Positions 34,933 through 47,137 of a DNA stretch of 64,000 nt are shown here, one piece after another; the stretch's first letter is position 1; each line of letters opens with the position of its first letter. The DNA is taken from positions 1 to 64,000 of the forward strand of contig JADNRX010000222.1 in the NCBI GenBank assembly GCA_015501595.1, in the 5' to 3' direction. The notes below the pieces were generated by a model. It did no database searches, was not told the origin of the DNA, and saw nothing but the letters and a program-made list of their open reading frames with translations. Position numbers and translations under genes: made by a program. The stretch is from Hymenopellis radicata (lineage: Eukaryota > Basidiomycota > Agaricomycetes > Agaricales > Physalacriaceae).

Positions 34933-35372
34933 CAAGAAAACGCAGGTTTAAAGAACTACGGGGATGTTCAGGGGAATAAAAGACTTCCCGTCTAGACAAG
35001 ACTTCCCGTTTGAACAAGATAAGACTGAAGATGGCGCGGACGCCATGTAAAGAAAAAGAAAGGAGAGGGATACGACAGTATTCACCCAAAAAGTAACAAG
35101 AATTTTCAAAATTTGAGATTCATGTGAGATGCAGGAGGCCAGTGGAAACCCGAAAAGCCTCGGGAAGTACATGGGAAGAAAAGTTAACGGTCGCCAGAAC
35201 CCCGAAGAAGTCTGGTGACCCTAGTTACCCGATCAAGGAAGCGTGGCGTTAAGCTTCGAAAACCACATATAGGAGCGCGGATCCGGAATGCACCGGGAGA
35301 CATATATAATAGAGGTGCTATACACAGGGCGGGACAGAAAATTCCCCACCTAGCAACCGAGTCGCCCACAAG
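34933..35372. other. Ty3 spacer between integrase and accessory frame A
   Basis: 440 bp with no convincing frame. It may contain a leader or splice sites for the downstream accessory frame. Nothing specific seen. Confidence 0.4.
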
Positions 35373-37245
35373 ATGCAGAACAACTCACGCCAGCCTACAA
35401 GCGAACAAGCTGAAGACTTCCTATACGTCGGTCAAGACTCTGTTCCCGAAGAAGTATACTGGCTTCTGAACGAGCAGCTGGCTGAGGATTTAGTCACAGA
35501 TCCCTTCCTCACCATAGAACGCATGCTAGAGCCGGATTCTCGCACACCCCTACAGGATAGTGTCTTAAAGGCGGTAGCCCAGCACATATCGCTTAACCCA
35601 GAGGAACTAGAGACGTTTGCAACGACATTACACTGGATTGACGCGATCTTCTTCACGCAGGTGATGAACTTTTCCGAGTGGTCGCCGCCACCTACTCCAG
35701 AAGAAGATGCGCAGATGGGTGAGCCCTCGGGGAGCCCGAAGGAACCCGAACGCGAACCCGAGCCAGCCGCGACCCATCCCCTTCCAATCCTCTTCCTCAG
35801 CCTACTGTGGGTTTAACCCCTGTAGTGCTAATCACGCAGTCGGGGAGCTCTAGTTCTCGACGAGTACCCAGACCTGCGTCAAGATCCCCCTCACCAGTAG
35901 CTGGACCTTCGGGTTTGCAACCCCCCGTGCGCGCACCCGAACGCGACGCTCGCCAAAAGACTCTCGAGTGCGTTTGGTAGACGAAAGGATGGCGTATATC
36001 AATGGCAGCGATGAAGACCACCCGTGCTGTTGCTTTAGACTGCAATTCGGCGAGATACTCCTCCTAGTCGAATCTCCCGGGTCGCTCTACACCTTGCTCG
36101 ACTACCAACGAAGACCCTTAGTGGGGAACAAACACGTCGATGACTTCGTCAAGTTGTTCCAAGCGCACGTCTTGCGAAATAGAACGCCAAGCCATCGCAG
36201 CAACTTATCAACTGGCCTTAACCTTGTAGACGAAGCCTTGTCATTGGCACAAGGAAGTCTACACCCTAATGGCCCAGACAAGGCGGTAAGACTTTGACTT
36301 AGCGAAGAAACCCGACATTAACGAAGAGTCTAGCATCAAGAGTATGACCCCACTAATGTAGAGGTGGACATATTCGACGATGAAGACTTCATGGAGGTAG
36401 ACGAGCCGGTACGAGACGAATCTCCCGACGAGTCAGAACCCCCTCCGCCGACTAAGTCTTCAAAAGACAAAGGCAAAGGTCGCGCCACAGAGGCCAACAA
36501 GAAGGACAAGTCGAAGGCGACGAAGTCCAAGACCAAGAAGCGTCCTCGGGTTACGGGAAGTGAAAGCGAACCCGGAACGGCCACTTCTGCCAAGGGTAAA
36601 GCTGGAGCTCGACCACCGGCCAAGAAACAGAAGCAACGAGAAACCTCCCCAGAAACTTCGGACGCATCCCGGGTTAGGAAAAAGAACCCGCGTCGACCTC
36701 TTGTCGCTGGCAACAACAGCACAGGAGTTCACCGTTGGATTAGCGGCACTTGCAGACCCTGCGAACGCAAGCAGAAGAAGTGTGTCTTCGGGTTCTACAA
36801 GGGTATCGAGGGACACCGACGTTTTTCCTGCGACGAGTGCATAGATCGAAAGATCAAGTGTGTCAAGAACCCATTGGCACAAGGACAAGTCGGGTTCTTA
36901 CCCCCCGACCAAGACAAGTTCTTACCAGGAGAGCACGAGTTCTTAGGTTGTGGAAACGAAGGAGTACCCCGCTCGGGTGATCATATTCCTCAGGCCGAGT
37001 ACCTATCGACACCGGCGGGGACAACTCGAATCCCAGGCGCAGCTACCGTCCTCCAACTCAGTCAAGCCAAGATTGAAGAGTTGGAACGAGAGGTAAAGAA
37101 GCTGAAGAAGCAGTTCAAGAAACGCGTCGGAAAGTTGGAGTTGCGCGTACAGGACTTAGAAGATGAAAAAGCAGACAAGGGCAAGAAGAAGCCCAAGAAG
37201 GACGACAAGGGCAAAGGCAAGGCCCCAGACCAAGACAACCCGTAG
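35373..37245 (+). pseudogene. Ty3 sense accessory frame A, with a double C-x2-C cluster
   Basis: Three consecutive open stretches appear to be one decayed protein: 35373-35770 (MQNNSRQPTSEQAEDFLYVG, helical), a Ser/Pro linker in another frame to 35957, 35958-36297 (VRLVDERMAYINGSDEDH ..., globular), and 36364-37245 (acidic, then Lys-rich). The last contains CRPCERKQKKCVFGF and CDECIDRKIKC, two C-x2-C-x6-C clusters reminiscent of a fungal zinc-cluster DNA-binding domain, then a coiled coil (IEELEREVKKLKKQFKKRV) and a Lys-rich tail. Frame changes near 35765 and 35957 and a gap at 36298-36363 mean at least two indels or unseen introns. It could be two genes. It is not part of the standard Ty3 set; function unknown. 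Confidence 0.55.
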
Positions 37246-37664
37246 AGGGACGTTTGTACATTAGCTTGAGGACTTGTACGGACTTCTTTACATGTACTTA
37301 GAACTCGCGAAGTAAACAGAAGCCAATGTAACTTATTAAAACCACGATTGGTGTGAATAAGCTTGGTTTAGCTTTAGATAGAATGCGGGTTCTAACCTGG
37401 GAACTTCGGTTACCCAGTATTGACCCATACGACTTGGGAACTCAGACAAGGGACCCGTAACAAGGTTCAATAAGAAACGTAGTAGCTTCGGGAAAACGAA
37501 ACCTTCCCGACTAGTACGCGTAACATTAGGATATAAAAATAGAACCGCAGATCCTGATAGATCAAGAAAAGAAGTAGATTCGCAGCATGTGAAAAGAAGT
37601 CACGGGACGGCGTCTTGGAATCCGTTTAAAGTCCTCAGGGATTCACAGCCAAAAATATCGGCCC
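37246..37664. other. Ty3 spacer between accessory frames A and B
   Basis: About 420 bp, no gene recognised. A TATA-like ATATAAAAATAG at 37531-37542 could serve frame B; position only. Confidence 0.3.
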
Positions 37665-40600
37665 CATGATGTCTCTTCACCCCAAAGTGCTAGAACGCCA
37701 GAAGAAGACCTCGAGAACCGCTGCGGAAAGACGTTCCCCAGTGGCCGCCCCCAGAAACCCTTCGCATACCTCAGTCAAGGGGATCGGGTCAGGGAAGAGG
37801 ACTTCTACCCGTTCACCGCTTCGCAAGCCAGGGAAGTCTATATGAATCCCGACACTATCCGAGCTTGGGATAACGGCACAGGTCAACAGGGGCGTATTCT
37901 GGACTTTGCGTTTCTCCAAGCACTGTGGCGCCGTTCCTCTCTCCTAAATTCCCCAACGTCCAGTACTGGTTAGATTGGGTCATGGTCAAGGCCTACAATG
38001 CCATGTCGGCAGCCGACAAACTGGATAGAAAAGAACTGGTACCAGGAGACGACGAACCACCCGACTTCCAGTACTTCGGATACCTCTACTTCGAGCAGTC
38101 TTGCTGCGCGTACTCGTTCACCGATGAACAAGCCACCCGCTTCGCAAAAAGCCCACTGCGACTGTTGGAACAGCACGTAGCGGGGAAGTGTCCGGGTATC
38201 TTGTCGCAAGCAGTGACTTTGCTCACTCAAACCGGGGCCCGTCAAGTCGACCAGTTTGACTCCCCTCTGCATTGGTTGGACTATTACTTGGCTAAGGCCG
38301 TAGTATTAGTGCACCCAGAGCTAGAGGTAAGTCAACTTTCAGCAGGGCATGCTAGTCCAAAGCTCAAGGATACTGGCAAGGGTAACAACACGTCGGAAGA
38401 TATCGATGTAAACATGGAAGCACCCGACTTCAACGAAGAAGAGGGTGATGCCGTTCAATCCGCTCTTCCTTCCCCAGTCCTACGTTCCCCTTCCCTTCGG
38501 GTTACGTCCCCTGCACCCGATTCCCCCTCCCCTCCCAAACCAGAACGCTCAGAGCCGTCAAAACCCCTGACAATGGGTCTCTACGAGTGGTTCGCCAGAG
38601 ACAGGTCGATGGAGACTGACTCTCCAGACACAAGAGACGCCAAGGTCGGGACCGACGACCTACCCCGCGAACTCCCCGAAGAGCAGATAGAGCGACTTGA
38701 AGAGCACAACGTGCTCTTCTGCAAGCGAAACGCTGATCTCCTTCAAGAGAACACTCGTCTCGCTCGGGAAAATGCTCGTCTCGCGACCTTGGCTACGGTT
38801 CAGACAAAACAGATGGCGCTTACAAGTCAACTTCTCAAAGTCCAGCGCGAGCAAAGCCTATTAGTTGGAACTGCTTTTCACGCCCAGCGCGACACGCAGC
38901 ATCAAGCCGCAGAAGCACAACGCGACTTTCTGAAGCAAGTCGCTGAAGCCCACCAAGAATTGGCAAAGCAGGCGTTAGCAAATCAGCAGACGTGTCTTGA
39001 CCACTTCAAACGGGACGTCAGGTCATCGGAAGTGACGAAGCGGGAACTTCTTCAAGAAGTACAGACCACCATGAGCAGCATGATGGATGTGGGCACGGTG
39101 GAGCTTCGTGATTACATGGAGACTCTGGAGGAGCACCTGTGGTTGCAGTAAATTGCCTATTTCATGACAGTGGTCACAAAAAATGCATTCATTTCCATTA
39201 TAGTGGTCATCCTGTCAACTAGCAGTCGAATTGCCTCTTCCTACCTACCATATATAGACGTGCCGTCTGTATGCCGCGTCCATTGACGGCGCAGGCCGTT
39301 ACACGGTCAATCTTGCTCCGGCTAGGTCACACTAAAAAGGAAATTGGCGGCGACGTGATTATTATGGTAATGGGCGCGTACGCCGCAACTACTACATCTA
39401 TACGCGAGGCACAAATACACGATGAGTCATACTGCTGACTGCCCCTGCCCGTCTCCACGTTCCTCTCCGACTAAAATGGTTGTTTCCGCCAGAGCGACAC
39501 CGTCCATAGGACCCGCTTTCTTGCCATGAGCCGGTTTCGAGGCTAACCACATCCTCTCGAAGTAAGCGCGAATGCGTAGACGAGCCTTCGCTTGTCCTAA
39601 CGCATATGCGCGCCGCCTTCCCAATTCCGCTGCGCTCAATGCGGGCCGCCTCCCTGCGCGCTCCAGCCATAACATCGTCTCCCAAGCCAGTGTCCGTAAC
39701 ACCCGCCTCATCTCTTCCTTAAGAATCTCCACCTCCTCGGCCCATCGCGTTTTTCGTGCCAGAGCCTTAGCCCATTCAATGCGCACACCTGAAAAACAAG
39801 ATATCAGCAGAATTCAAACCACAAACGGAACAGGCTTACATTCGTGCAGATATGCATCATCCGCTGCATCTGGACCGCCGTCTGCCGTCCAGATCCACGA
39901 CATCGTGGCTCTCGTCTCGCCCGGCATGTCCCGTCGCTTCGTCTTCTTCTTCTTCTTCTGCTGCTGCTCCAGCTTTTTATCCTGCTGCTGGTCCCGCTTC
40001 TTCTCCCTTCCCATGCCTGTTACCTTGCTGTCTCGACCATCCAGCCGCCCGAGCTTCTTAACCGCTTCAGCATCGTTCTCTTCCGTCCTGTAAACCTTGA
40101 TATCCGCATCCTCCAGGACACGATACGACCCACATCCCTCCTCGCCAACTAAGCATACCAAAGCCGCACACCCGTCTCGATACTTCTTCGTCGACTCCTT
40201 CATTTTAGCCGCTATGCCTTCCAGAAGTTTTGAAGCCCGCGTAGTCGCTTTTTGTCCTCGAGATTCGGAATTCCGATAATTGACCATGTAACGATTGGCT
40301 AGAAGCCGAGCTCGAAGACGAGCAAGAGCGTCGGCGCACTGCCCCTTCCGTAGAGCAGCCTCGTGGTCGAACAGATGCTGGGGGCATTTCGATCGCTTCC
40401 GGTGAGTAAGTGCGCATTCCGATGGTAACCACAGCTTAACGTCTTCAGCCATGGGGACCGGCGCACCCGTCTCTCGACGTTGGTCCTCTTCAACCTCCAA
40501 AATACGTGCGACCCCGGGCATGTACTTCTCCTGCCACTTTCGAAACTCTTTGATTTTCACAAGGATCACTCGACGTCGCTGATGGATCTTTGTCTCTTGA

Positions 40601-40903
40601 GCCGTCGTGGCATTAGCCGATGAAGTCTTGTCCAAAAACATGCGACGTCTGTCATGTAGTCAGTAATCGGGCCGTCACAATATCAAGACACTGCTTACTG
40701 GCCGTCTTGAATCTGGAGACCCAAGACAAGAAATCCTACGGGACTAATTCGTGTGCTGTTACGCTGCGCCTTACGCTTTCCCTTTTGTCCAGGCTTCGCC
40801 GAATTTTTCTTTTGCTGTTCCTGCGCCTCCTCCTCCTCATCCGCTGCTGTGCACCTGAGTCCGGCCGTGCGCAAGAACGTATCGTTGCGCGCAGGATCCA
40901 CTG

Positions 40904-41230
40904 ATCACGGAGAGGGAGTGAGCTTCAGAGAGAATCCCACAGAGAGAGAGGCAGAAGGAGGCCTCGATTGTGGGGGTTCCTAACTACTGTACAAAGGAGG
41001 CTTGTATGTAGACTAAATACTATAATGAAAAGGAGTCTCCTAAACTAAGGGAATCAAATGGGAAGGAAAATGAAGAGGAAAGGGTCATCAAGGCACCCGA
41101 GCTGAGACGAGGGTGCAAGAAGGATAAGATCAGAGGGGAGTCTCCTGAGAGAACAAGGGGAACTCCTAACTGGGCAATCCCGAACAGAGGGATTGTTACC
41201 GTTTCGTGCACAGGGAGTGCACGAACGGTA
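40904..41230. mobile_element. 327-bp insertion with 5-bp duplication (probable solo LTR)
   Basis: CACTG flanks both sides (40899-40903, 41231-41235). Removing the insert and one copy restores the KDZ2 exon 8 frame (EDVAV-DPARND). On the minus strand it reads TACCGTTCGTGCACTCC, has a TATAGTATTT box, and ends CTCTCCGTGAT. Five-base TSD and LTR-like layout suggest a solo LTR, but TG..CA ends are only found if TSD bases are borrowed. Confidence 0.6.
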
Positions 41231-41635
41231 CACTGCCACGTCCTCGGCATGCAAATCCGCAGCCTCTTCCTCCGCTTCCTGCTTTTGTAGGTCTCGGCGA
41301 ACCTCCGCCTCGCTGATCTTCACTATAGCCATCGTCAGGTCATGTTTATCGTGTGCATGTGCAAGAACACTCACTCTTCCCAGACGGTGCATAAGGATTT
41401 GGTTTGGAATTATCCGCGATCCAGTCCAGCACCATATTAGTCCAATCTTCCCTCAGATCGCTTTGGAGAGCCCCGTTCACATCATCAAAGCTTGCGACTT
41501 GTCTAGCACGTTCCTCGAGTGCAATTTTGAGGCGACGAAGAAGTGTATATCCTAGGAAATATTAGTACAGACATTGTAAAGGAAACGACAGCGTACCAAG
41601 TCCCACGTTCTTCGTGAAGTTGTGATAATTGAGTT

Positions 41636-42699
41636 TAGAGACCTCAACGACTCAAATCCGAGTCAGATCCGTGATCCATCGCACGAGTACTCGTGGCCGT
41701 GAGGGCCGATCCGCGATCCTTATCTGATCCGACCCGCCACGGATTACGGATCAAGACGAGTCGGATCGCCGAGATCCCCGAGCGAGTCGAGTACTCGAGT
41801 AAACTCGAGTAATTCGCTGCCCAAATCTATTCATGCGCGACGAGTATCCCCGGGCAATGGCACGGGGACACTCAGTCGTGCATGATGCAGACTGGGTAGT
41901 GGTGGTGGTGGGAGTGAGAGTGGGCAGGGTGGTGGTGTAGTGGCGGAGATGATGGTGGTGCCGGCTGTCGTCCGACGATTCACAAAGACGACAACGATGC
42001 ACGAAGACAACGCATCATTGTCATCTCACCGCGTCCCGCGTCCTCATCCTGCATGCTCGTCACCTCGTCCCGCATCCTCATTACCGGCTCACCGCATCCT
42101 CATCACCGCGCCCCACATCCTCATTACCGAGTCCCCGCGTGCTCATCAATCGTTGTCGTCCATGTGGGGTCGTGGTCGTCGTCCTTGTGCGCGGTAGTCG
42201 TCCTAGTCTGCTGCTGCTGTCTTTATGACAGCAGCAGTAAGCCCAGCACGCAGCCAAGACTCAGATATCCACCCCAGAGGCCACCTGACAGTCGTCAGAG
42301 TGGCAGCGGCGACGATCGTCACTCGCTAGGTGGTGGTGGTGGTGGCAAAAGAGAGAGTTGAGAGAGATCGAGTCATCGATCAGACGCTGACGCGGCCTCT
42401 CGGCAATCGCCGGATCGTGAGAATCCATAAGAAATTCACGCGTACGGCTCATTTGGGCGACGCAAGGGCCCGTTTGACTTGGTAAAAATTTGTAAATTAA
42501 GTTAAAATATATCTTTAAATATTCACGAGTCAACATGAGTACTCGCGACGAGTACTCGTGCCTCTAGAGGCTGATCCGCGATCCATATGCGATCCGACCC
42601 GCCACGGGTCTACGGATCATACGGATCAGATCTCCGAGATGCCCGAGCGGATCGAGTATGGATATATCCGCGTGATCCGCTGACTCGTTGAGGTCTCTA
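41636..42699. mobile_element. hAT-A non-autonomous transposon, copy 3 (1064 bp)
   Basis: TSD ATTGAGTT at 41628-41635 and 42700-42707. Ends TAGAGACCTCAACGACTC and inverse. Same subfamily as copy 2 (GATCCGCGATC arrays). It has the CTGCTGCTGTC/GACAGCAGCAG hairpin at about 42209-42237. Sits in KDZ2 transposase exon 6 between IEDKLN and YHNFTK. Confidence 0.9.
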
Positions 42700-44177
42700 A
42701 TTGAGTTTGTCTTCGATGTTGTCGTGTCGCGCTCCCGGCAGCTCCTCTTTCGTCATATATGCAAACGGATTGAGGACGGCCCACACACGCTCAATTCCCT
42801 CTCCATCAGTTTTACCGACACCGACTTTATACTTGAGAGACTCGGCGGCCTCACATTTAACCTCGTGAACATTCCCGTGCCAAACGGGCAAGGCCCATTG
42901 AATGACCGGCGCCTCGAGCATTAAATCATGAAGTGCCGCTGGCAAGGCCTTGATACGTTCGTAGAAGTGGATTTTATATTGACAGGCGATGTCGTAGGTC
43001 ACGGTGAGTTCTTTCAGGCCCATGCGGCTCAGCACCGTGTATAGAACAAAGTCAGTGTTCTTGTACCTAAACGAACTATCAGTATGGGCAGCCGACAGGC
43101 AAATAGCAGAGACTGACCGCTCCCCTTTCTGAAGATCTCCCAGTCCCAATATAATTTCGTGTCGGGCACAAATGACACCCAGTACTCCCGACCACCGCAG
43201 CCCGACGGAGAAGCGAGTGTCTTTTTGCATAAGTGCAGCAAAGGCAATACAACTTGATATCTAGAAATGTGGATTAGTGCGAGACACTGCAGACCGCGAC
43301 AACCATACGTACGTCCTCTTCTGTGATGTATTGAAGCAGCCATGCGTGATACATCTCAGTCGGCATTTGCACGCCGAGGCCGTCGTATAATGGCAGATCT
43401 GGGCGCGGTTCCGGACGCATCTTGCAGTTCATCCGAAAGTTGGCATCTACGGAGAACATTCGACGGTAACGATATCTAGGGCAAGGTCAGCATGTATCTG
43501 TCTAGGTGTATATAGCGAACGTACTGATATTTCTCATCAACCGACTCCCAGTCGGCAGGCAGATTCACTCCTATGCGAGGACATGCCCAACACTCGACGA
43601 CAAGAGAGGCGGGCTTCGCCTCCAGCAGCCCGCCTGGGTCATGAGCGACACCCGAACGACGAACACGCTTCAAGAACTTCCACTGCCTCTGAACCCTCTT
43701 GAACACTTTGTACCGGTCCGGCGTGTGCTCCGTTCCATATGGATCCGTCGTTTTCTCTAAAACTGTGACAAAATCCCGTACGTTAACAGTCGCGATGACC
43801 TGTAGGCGCCGATAGTGATCCAAAATGTCCATCGTCACGCAGGTAGCTGGGTACAGCATTGAGGCCGGATACCAGCCATTGCGGAGTAGCTGTTGCCATT
43901 TGTGCTCGTAATCGGAAACGTCGCAGGAGCAGTACTGATATTTGACTGTATGTATACTGTTGATGTGAATCACGGTCATCAGACGGTGCGTCGGCTCTGG
44001 ATAGACACAGCGCCCCCCCTGGTGGCCGATTTGATACACCAGACCCATTTCGAACAGAGTAGTGCGCTCCCAACACTCGTCGCGCCAAACCTAAAACATC
44101 GTGTTAGAGTAACAATGGAAAAAGTAATATATGACTTACCTGCATGACATGTAACGGCGACCAAGCATGACGCTCTA

Positions 44178-44410
44178 CTGTACAATTTCGTTCAATTCGT
44201 CGCACCATGTGACTTGTGACCGGTGCGACGAAATTTTCGTTTCGTCAGATTACCTTATTTGGTAATTGCCGACGCGGCGGAGCTGCGTCGGGAGGCCGGC
44301 GGGGGCCCCGCCAGGGTGTTTTTCGCGAAATTTACTGTGACACTGGTGACATTTCGTCGATTCACAGGTCCTTGTGACCTGTGACCAACGAATTGATTGA
44401 AATACCACAG
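44178..44410. mobile_element. TA-flanked MITE, copy 3 (233 bp)
   Basis: TA at 44176-44177 and 44411-44412. Ends CTGTACAATTTCGTTCAATTCG (left) and CTGTGGTATTTCAATCAATTCG (right, reverse complement), abbreviated here as CTGTNN.ATTTC. The duplicated KDZ2 segment at 46170-46180 preserves the empty site (GCTCTAACGAGC), confirming a TA duplication. Confidence 0.88.
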
Positions 44411-45402
44411 TAACGAGCAGCGACGACACTCCAAGAAATCGCCGCAATCCTTGCAGCGATACAATTCTGAGCATGTGTCCGGCGTCGACGGCGTAGCATT
44501 CTCCAAAGTTGTCTCGCCGGCCTCACCATCATCCCCAGAGACCATTCGGACGCCACACTTACAGCATTTCGGGTCGAGAGTGGCATTACCAAGTCCATGA
44601 CGCCGCAGAGTCTCCTCCAGGAAAACGTGGAGCCATGGCTTCCATTCGCCCATAGGATTGTCCTATACATAGAGATTATCAACTTAAATGTGTAGCCAGA
44701 TTCAACAAGGGTGACTCACTGAGGTTTTAGATCGTTTACGCTTACCAGTATCGCCCTGGACCTCCTCTTCAAAGTCCTCCTCGTCGTCGTCCTCATCATC
44801 CGTGTCCCCATCCCGTTGCCGCTCTAAGACATCGACTTCGTCCAGAGGCGCGTCGTGAGCTGGAAACTGGTGTCCAACGTGAAAATCCATGGTGGCAAAA
44901 TCGTCGTCTAGATCGCTAGGACGTATCTTGGGACGTTTGGCTGTGGGGAGAGGGTGGGACTCCAGGCTGCCATGGACACCTGCCTGTACGACATGATCCC
45001 GCTGCTCCGTCTCATAGATTCCATCGGCGAGCGAATAATGAGCGTGGTAAGATGACTGGCCAGGTCGTCCACGGGGGCGTGTAGAGGGGATGTCGCTGTA
45101 GCCAACCGTAGCTAGTTCGAACTCCCGCTGTTCTTGCAGGCTGCCCGCCGTCGCCTTGGGTGGGCCTACCATGTGTCAACAAAGCAACGTGGAGACAGCC
45201 AAAACGCGACTTACCGAGCCCATAGGCCCGCCCCTCTCAAAAGTCAAAAAGGATTTGCCGGTCTTGCGAAAAAAGGGTGGAAACAAAAGGAAAGAGATAA
45301 GGTGCTGACGTAGAGCGTATTACGTTGCAATCTTCAGATCGATCATATTTAATGCTCCCTCAAAACCCATCTTCAGATCCACGCCCCACCAGAACCACCA
45401 CA

Positions 45403-45688
45403 ATGCGAGCACCCAGCGGTGAGATTATCGAGCGTTACTGGGCCCAGCGCGCCGCGCAGCCCTCTCCCTGGACCAGAATTATACTCCCAAGTACGTTCCG
45501 TTCGAATCTCGTGCCAAGTTACTGAACAGCGTGCAGAACCATACCCTTGCTTGTACAAAGGCGAGCCATACGCCAATATGGAACAGGTCGTGAGAATGGC
45601 CAAGCTGTGGGAGGAGGTGTATCTCCGCCTGGATGAGCAGTTTCGTATGAGGCAGTGGAAGCGAATCAATCGGCCCGCCAAGTTGTAA
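45403..45688 (+). CDS. KDZ2 small hypothetical protein
   Basis: ATG at 45403, an intron of about 28-45 nt after ...RIILP, then a second exon TEQRAEPYPCLYKGEPYAN to EEVYLRLDEQFRMRQWKRI and a stop at 45686-45688; roughly 80-90 residues. The short intron makes the model uncertain. No family recognised. It lies divergently upstream of the transposase start with 230 bp between them. Confidence 0.4.
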
Positions 45689-45799
45689 GACTCGTGTATT
45701 CATGGTGAAAGCCCCGTCTTTGCTCAGTGTCACGCTGAAAAATATGGATTGGTTGACTTGAATAAGATTTATCTATACTACATGTTCTCAGAAGCTACG

Positions 45800-46385
45800 A
45801 AATCTTAGTCGGTGATCCAACACGTCCATCATCACGTAGGTAGCTGGGTATGCCATAGAGGCCGGATACCAGCCATTGCGGAGTAGCTGCTGCCTGTGCT
45901 CGTTTGAATCGGAAACGTCGCAGGAGCAGTACTGATATTTGACTGTATGTACACCGTTGACATGAATCACGGTCATCAGACGGCGCGTCGGCTCTGGATA
46001 GACACAGCGCCCCCCCTGGTGGCCGATTTGATACACCAGACCCATTTCGAACAGAGTAGTGTGCTCCCAATACTCGTCGCGCCAAACCTAAAACATCGTG
46101 TTAGAGTAACAATGGAAAAAGTAATATATGACTTACCTGTATGACATGTAACGGCGACCAAGCATGACGCTCTAACGAGCAGCGACGACACTCCAAGAAA
46201 TCGCCGCAATCCTTGCAGCGATACAATTCCGAGCATGTGTCCAGCGTCGACGGCGTAGCATTCTCCAAAGTTGTCTCGCCGGCCTCACCATCATCCCCAG
46301 AGACCATTCGGACGCCACACTTACAGCATTTCGGGTCGAGAGTGGCATTACCAAGTCCATGACGCCGCAGCATCTCCTATACATA
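45800..46385 (-). pseudogene. Duplicated fragment of the KDZ2 transposase (Cys cluster region)
   Basis: Near-copy of 43825-44605 (parts of exons 2 and 3), lacking the MITE at 44178. It reads RRHGLGNATLDPKCCKCGVR, then GDFLECRRCSLERHAW, an intron, and VWRDEYWEHTTLFEMGLVYQ, ending abruptly near LDHRLRF. Neither end matches a complete gene, so it is a segmental duplication within KDZ2 or from a related copy. It is valuable as the pre-insertion sequence of exon 2. Confidence 0.8.
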
Positions 46386-46409
46386 GAGATCAACAATTCA
46401 TTTTCTATA

Positions 46410-47054
46410 CTACATGTTGCCAGGAGCTACCTTGAGTCGCTCTACAGCACGAGCGAGAGCAATGTCCTCATTGAGATGCAGCTTTATCTTCAGCTGTCCC
46501 CGCGATAAAACGTCGTATAAATACTTGTTGACTTCATCCCAATGATTCCTGCGAAGAGGGGCATGTACCCCCGACGATGATGGATCTGAGTTCGTATGTC
46601 AGCCATAATCTCCTTCGAGTCGGAGGTACTTACCTTCGAACTTGGCGTCGCAGCATCCAACCTGGCGTATCAAGGCGCCCAAGGATGCCCAGTTGCGATC
46701 CTCTGCATCCATGCCAAATGCCATCCGAAAAACCTTTCGGAAATCTGAGTGCGTGCATCCACAGGCGGCCCGGCGAAGATTGGACATAGTCTGTACGCCA
46801 CACTCTAGCAAGGTTCCAGCCAGACAGACACCGTTCCACTCAATGAGGGTGTCGAAAAGGTCGTCCGCCAACGTGTTCTGTGAAGAAGGTGCTCTTCCTG
46901 GCGCCTGGTGAATGAAACCAAGGACAGCCCTTGAGTCCGGTGAGAAATAGCTTGAGTACCAAAAAGAATCAATCACTGACCGTTTGGCATCTGCGCGACC
47001 AACGTAAGCATCGTCCTCGGTGAAGCTGAATCTGTCCTGGCGAGAGACCTGCAT
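46410..47054 (-). CDS. KDZ2 cargo: small helical protein (type 1)
   Basis: Three exons (47054-46981, 46950-46634, 46585-46410), introns of 30 and 48 nt, about 188 residues, no stops. The middle reads LADDLFDTLIEWNG, then TLLECGVQTMSNLRRAACG and RNWASLGALIRQVG. This pattern of helices with an aromatic before a final helix resembles the cores of the genes at 47138-47855 and 48032-48868. The 30-nt intron is short, so the first exon is less certain. Function unknown; a SAM-like protein interaction fold is possible. Confidence 0.5.
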
Positions 47055-47137
47055 GTCTTCGGGGGGGGAGGGCAAGGACCGTTAGCGATTTGACTGCCAA
47101 TCGTAAAAGGATTGAGCCGCGTCGGACTTCAGAAACT

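Larger units (their letters stand above)
39427..45172 (-). pseudogene. KDZ2 transposase, broken by three insertions
   Basis: Ten exons can be joined in phase once insertions are set aside: 45172-44720, 44662-44140, 44090-43525, 43475-43313, 43260-43118, 43066-41597, 41551-41375, 41322-40699, 40648-39840, 39788-39427. Exon 1 is acidic with a KRKRSK basic end. Exon 2 has the Cys cluster (CCKCGVRM ... YRCKDCGDFLECRRCSLERH), exon 4 SVDANFRMN, exon 5 CARHEIILGLGDLQKGER, exon 6 TVTYDIACQY and KTDGEGIERVWA, exon 7 LLRRLKIALEERARQ, exon 8 SPVGFLVLGLQIQDGQ, exon 10 VRIEWAKALARKTRW. Exon 2 is disrupted by the MITE at 44178, exon 6 by hAT-A at 41636 and exon 8 by 40904-41230. Each insertion brings stops, so no full product is expected. 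It is clearly a different lineage from KDZ1. Confidence 0.85.

Noticed and set aside
39427..39685. Second minus-strand frame overlapping the KDZ2 transposase last exon
   Set aside because: The other frame carries the conserved RIEWAKALARKTRW block in phase with the previous exon.
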